DNA from: a virus
DNA: 31,289 nucleotides
Strand: one strand, 5' to 3'
IMG/VR virus record: IMGVR_UViG_3300005827_000004
Coordinates: 1 to 31,289 of that record
The notes under the pieces are model-generated. The model was not told the DNA's origin. It did not search any database and was given only the letters and a program-made list of their open reading frames with translations. The number at the start of each line of letters is the position of its first letter. The first letter of the stretch is position 1. The position numbers and the translations under genes are program-made. Shown here one piece after another: positions 31,192-31,289 of the stretch.

Positions 31192-31289
31192 TTAATCCTC
31201 CTTCTTTAGGTTATTTTTTATACCCCAATAATCATGAGATGTATATTTTATTGGCAAAATACCATGAGCAACGTGAAATAATAACAATA
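31192..31289 (-). CDS. 3' end of an unidentified gene (partial)
   Basis: The right edge holds the last 31 codons of a frame ending at a TAA at 31192: it reads LLLFHVAHGILPIKYTSHDY and ends in WGIKNNLKKED. It stops 4 bases before the 143-aa gene start, so it is co-transcribed. The fragment is too short to identify; a lysis enzyme would fit the neighbouring spanin, but I cannot support it. Confidence 0.5.
   Translation of the reverse strand, partial: LLLFHVAHGILPIKYTSHDYWGIKNNLKKED

Overview
This window looks like most of the genome of a temperate, tailed bacteriophage of Bacteroidota. Pointers to that phylum are the AT-rich sequence, A-rich leaders with few Shine-Dalgarno sites, an exact TAnnTTTG promoter element, BspA-like and 'Fibrobacter major paralogous' (FISUMP) domains, Bacteroidota-style FN3 domains and an arm-domain phage integrase. 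The order or genus cannot be fixed. No host gene is visible. Phage genes lie on both sides of the integrase and its candidate attP, which fits a free, circular or permuted phage genome better than a prophage cut at its attachment site.

Layout. Nearly everything is transcribed on the minus strand, from high to low coordinates. 31.3-26.4 kb: end of a possible lysis gene, a hypothetical protein, a u-spanin candidate and two tail proteins, one ending in a FISUMP lectin-like domain. 26.4-24.5 kb: the lysogeny switch, with integrase and CI-like repressor on the plus strand, a candidate attP containing a tRNA 3' end, and a strong operator palindrome. 24.5-18.6 kb: early genes (a LuxR-type regulator, many small proteins, a DnaB helicase, a VapE/VirE-like replication ATPase) and an iteron cluster that may be the origin. 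18.6-13.7 kb: accessory nucleic-acid genes (PAPS-reductase-like PP-loop protein, D12 adenine methylase, HNH nuclease, ASCH-like protein, DUF5131). 13.7-11.7 kb: an integron-like island. 11.7-1 kb: a methyltransferase, then the virion genes (S49 prohead protease/scaffold, major capsid, possible tail tube, FN3 and BspA-like adhesins), a glycosyltransferase, and the small and large terminase subunits, the last running off the left edge.

The most unusual feature is the 11.7-13.65 kb island. It has a short Xer/IntI-like tyrosine recombinase, an attI-like core site beside it, and two roughly 132-bp imperfect palindromes with the form of attC sites. These delimit two one-gene cassettes (a 92-aa unknown and a HAD-type hydrolase). 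Each cassette's inner end is complementary to its own attC inverse core (GTTAGCGG with CCGCTAAC, GTTAGCCG with CGGCTAAC), as expected of mobile integron cassettes. The recombinase lacks the extra domain of true IntI. The cassette genes point with the phage transcript, not with the inferred array polarity. This looks like an integron-like cassette system carried inside a phage genome.
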